NCBI GenBank assembly: GCA_900554495.1
Contig: USHR01000130.1
Location: 1-5,256, forward strand
DNA from: an uncultured Collinsella sp.
Lineage (GTDB): Bacteria; Actinomycetota; Coriobacteriia; Coriobacteriales; Coriobacteriaceae
DNA: 5,256 bases
Direction: 5' to 3'
Positions 4,430-5,256 of this stretch are shown one piece after another (position 1 is the stretch's first letter; each line of letters begins with the position of its first letter). Both the position numbers and the translations under genes were made by a program. The notes under the pieces are model-generated. The model was not told the DNA's origin. It saw only the letters and a list, made by a program, of their open reading frames with translations, and did no database searches.

Positions 4430-5200
4430 ATGTGGGATTGGATCGTTAACATCCTTTTCGAGCTGCTCAAGCTCATCCAGACCTTTGCGGTCGACTGGGG
4501 CCTGTCCATCATCATCCTGGTGGTCATCATCCGTCTGCTGCTGACGCCGCTCATGCTCAAGTCGACCAAGTCGACGGCTCGCATGCAGGTGCTGCAGCCC
4601 AAGATGCTCGAGATCCAGGAGCGCTATGCCGACGATCCCCAGCGTCAGGCCGAGGAGATGCAGAAGTTCTACAGCGAGAACAAGTTCAACCCCATGGCTG
4701 GCTGTCTGCCGCTGCTGATTCAGATGCCTATCCTGTTCGCCCTGTTTACATTGCTGCGCAACCTGCCGCAGTACTTTAACGACGGCACGTTCTCGTTCTT
4801 CAACATCCTGCCCGACCTGACCACCACGCCGAGTGCTTCCTTTGCCGATGGCTTTATGGTTGCACTGCCTGCGCTGGTTTGCCTGATCCTGTTCGCCGTC
4901 CTGACCCTGATTCCGCAGCTCTATATGTCGCGCAACCAGACCGGCCAGCAGGCTCAGAGCATGCGTATGATGGCCGTTGTCATGACGGTCATGATGCTTT
5001 GGATGGGCTGGAGCCTTCCCGTTGGTGTTCTGCTGTACTACGACGTCTCGTCTGCTTGGCAGGTTATCCAGCAGATTTTTGTGACGCAGAAGGTCATCGA
5101 CAAGGCGAAGGCCGATGAGGAGGAGCGTCTTAAGAACGCTCCGCTGCAGGTTGAGGTCACTCGTCGAGAGAAGAAGCCGCGTCCGCACAAGAAGAAGTAG
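4430..5200 (+). CDS. yidC: Membrane protein insertase YidC/Oxa1
   Basis: Inserts proteins into the cytoplasmic membrane, alone or with the Sec translocon. The 256 residues fit the short Gram-positive type with no large periplasmic domain. Hydrophobic segments lie at about 24-43, 91-109, 143-163 and 180-204, with a hydrophobic N-terminus at about 4-20. The groove arginine is R35 in VVIIRLLLTP, and the family signature is GCLPLLIQMPILFALF (91-106). A charged hairpin (about 47-85) separates the first segments. The basic tail RREKKPRPHKKK (245-256) is of the kind that contacts ribosomes. No lipobox cysteine is seen near the start, unlike many Gram-positive YidC proteins. The start has GGAGG at 4416-4420, 9 bases before the ATG. 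Confidence 0.96.
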   Translation: MWDWIVNILFELLKLIQTFAVDWGLSIIILVVIIRLLLTPLMLKSTKSTARMQVLQPKMLEIQERYADDPQRQAEEMQKFYSENKFNPMAGCLPLLIQMPILFALFTLLRNLPQYFNDGTFSFFNILPDLTTTPSASFADGFMVALPALVCLILFAVLTLIPQLYMSRNQTGQQAQSMRMMAVVMTVMMLWMGWSLPVGVLLYYDVSSAWQVIQQIFVTQKVIDKAKADEEERLKNAPLQVEVTRREKKPRPHKKK

Positions 5201-5217
5201 TGGGATATCAATCTTAT

Positions 5218-5229
5218 TTAGGTACCTAA
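5218..5229. repeat. 12-bp perfect palindrome between yidC and the next gene
   Basis: TTAGGTACCTAA lies 18 bases after the yidC stop and 15 bases before the next start codon. About one 12-bp palindrome is expected by chance in a window of this size, so meaning is uncertain. It is too small and lacks the T-run needed for a terminator. Confidence 0.3.
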
Positions 5230-5244
5230 CTTTTGGAGTACGTT

Positions 5245-5256
5245 ATGTCTGAAGAG
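5245..5256 (+). CDS. jag: Probable Jag/KhpB RNA-binding protein, first four codons (partial)
   Basis: ATG TCT GAA GAG (Met-Ser-Glu-Glu) runs off the right edge, with GGAG (5235-5238) 6 bases before the ATG. The gene after yidC in this conserved cluster is usually jag (khpB), a KH/R3H-domain RNA-binding protein. The product name therefore rests on gene order alone. Confidence 0.55.

Noticed and set aside
4397..5188. Long minus-strand reading frame opposite yidC
   Set aside because: It is the antisense of a clear YidC and its composition (His, Gln, Arg, Leu) is that of a shadow frame.

Overview
This window spans a bacterial chromosome replication origin and the genes around it. From left to right it holds the first codons of dnaN (minus strand), the dnaN-dnaA intergenic origin, dnaA (minus), an unusual ATPase gene just upstream of dnaA (minus), a divergent intergenic region, and the plus-strand cluster rpmH-rnpA-yidD-yidC ending in the first codons of a probable jag/khpB gene. 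The GC-rich coding sequence, the divergent arrangement with an ATPase gene between rpmH and dnaA, the long Ala/Pro-rich DnaA linker and an actinobacterial-style 44-residue L34 protein suggest an actinomycetote, most likely a Coriobacteriia member such as a Collinsella relative. That assignment is inferred from layout and protein character, not from a search.

Bases 1-247 look like the unwinding side of oriC. There is an AT-rich tract beside the dnaN start, then five perfect DnaA-trio triplets (TAA TAA TAG TAA TAG, 42-56). To the right lie several DnaA-box-like 9-mers, including a perfect TTTTCAACA. The same box occurs twice in the dnaA-operon/rpmH intergenic region (3425-3433 and 3478-3486) and once inside the ATPase gene (2292-2300). 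DnaA boxes therefore flank dnaA on both sides, as in the bipartite origin of Bacillus subtilis. The box departs from the textbook TTWTNCACA at position 6 (A for C), and DnaA domain IV carries substitutions at the residues that read the box in E. coli, which hints at co-evolution.

The dnaA reading frame also contains a near-perfect parS (ParB-binding) palindrome at 1598-1613, in the part coding for the disordered linker. Upstream of dnaA, 15 bases away and probably co-transcribed, is a 450-residue protein. It joins an intact GHKL (anti-sigma-like/histidine-kinase-like) ATPase domain, a Gln/Tyr/Pro-rich prion-like stretch and a C-terminal winged helix. I cannot assign it a known name, and it is the best candidate here for an undescribed system, perhaps a regulator of initiation or of origin architecture.

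The rightward operon begins at a strong promoter (TTGACA, 18-base spacer, TACAAT). Its leader contains a 7-bp GC-rich hairpin, followed by ribosomal protein L34, the RNase P protein, YidD and YidC. These are the standard translation and membrane-insertion genes found next to bacterial origins. No rRNA, tRNA, CRISPR, insertion sequence or convincing intrinsic terminator was seen.
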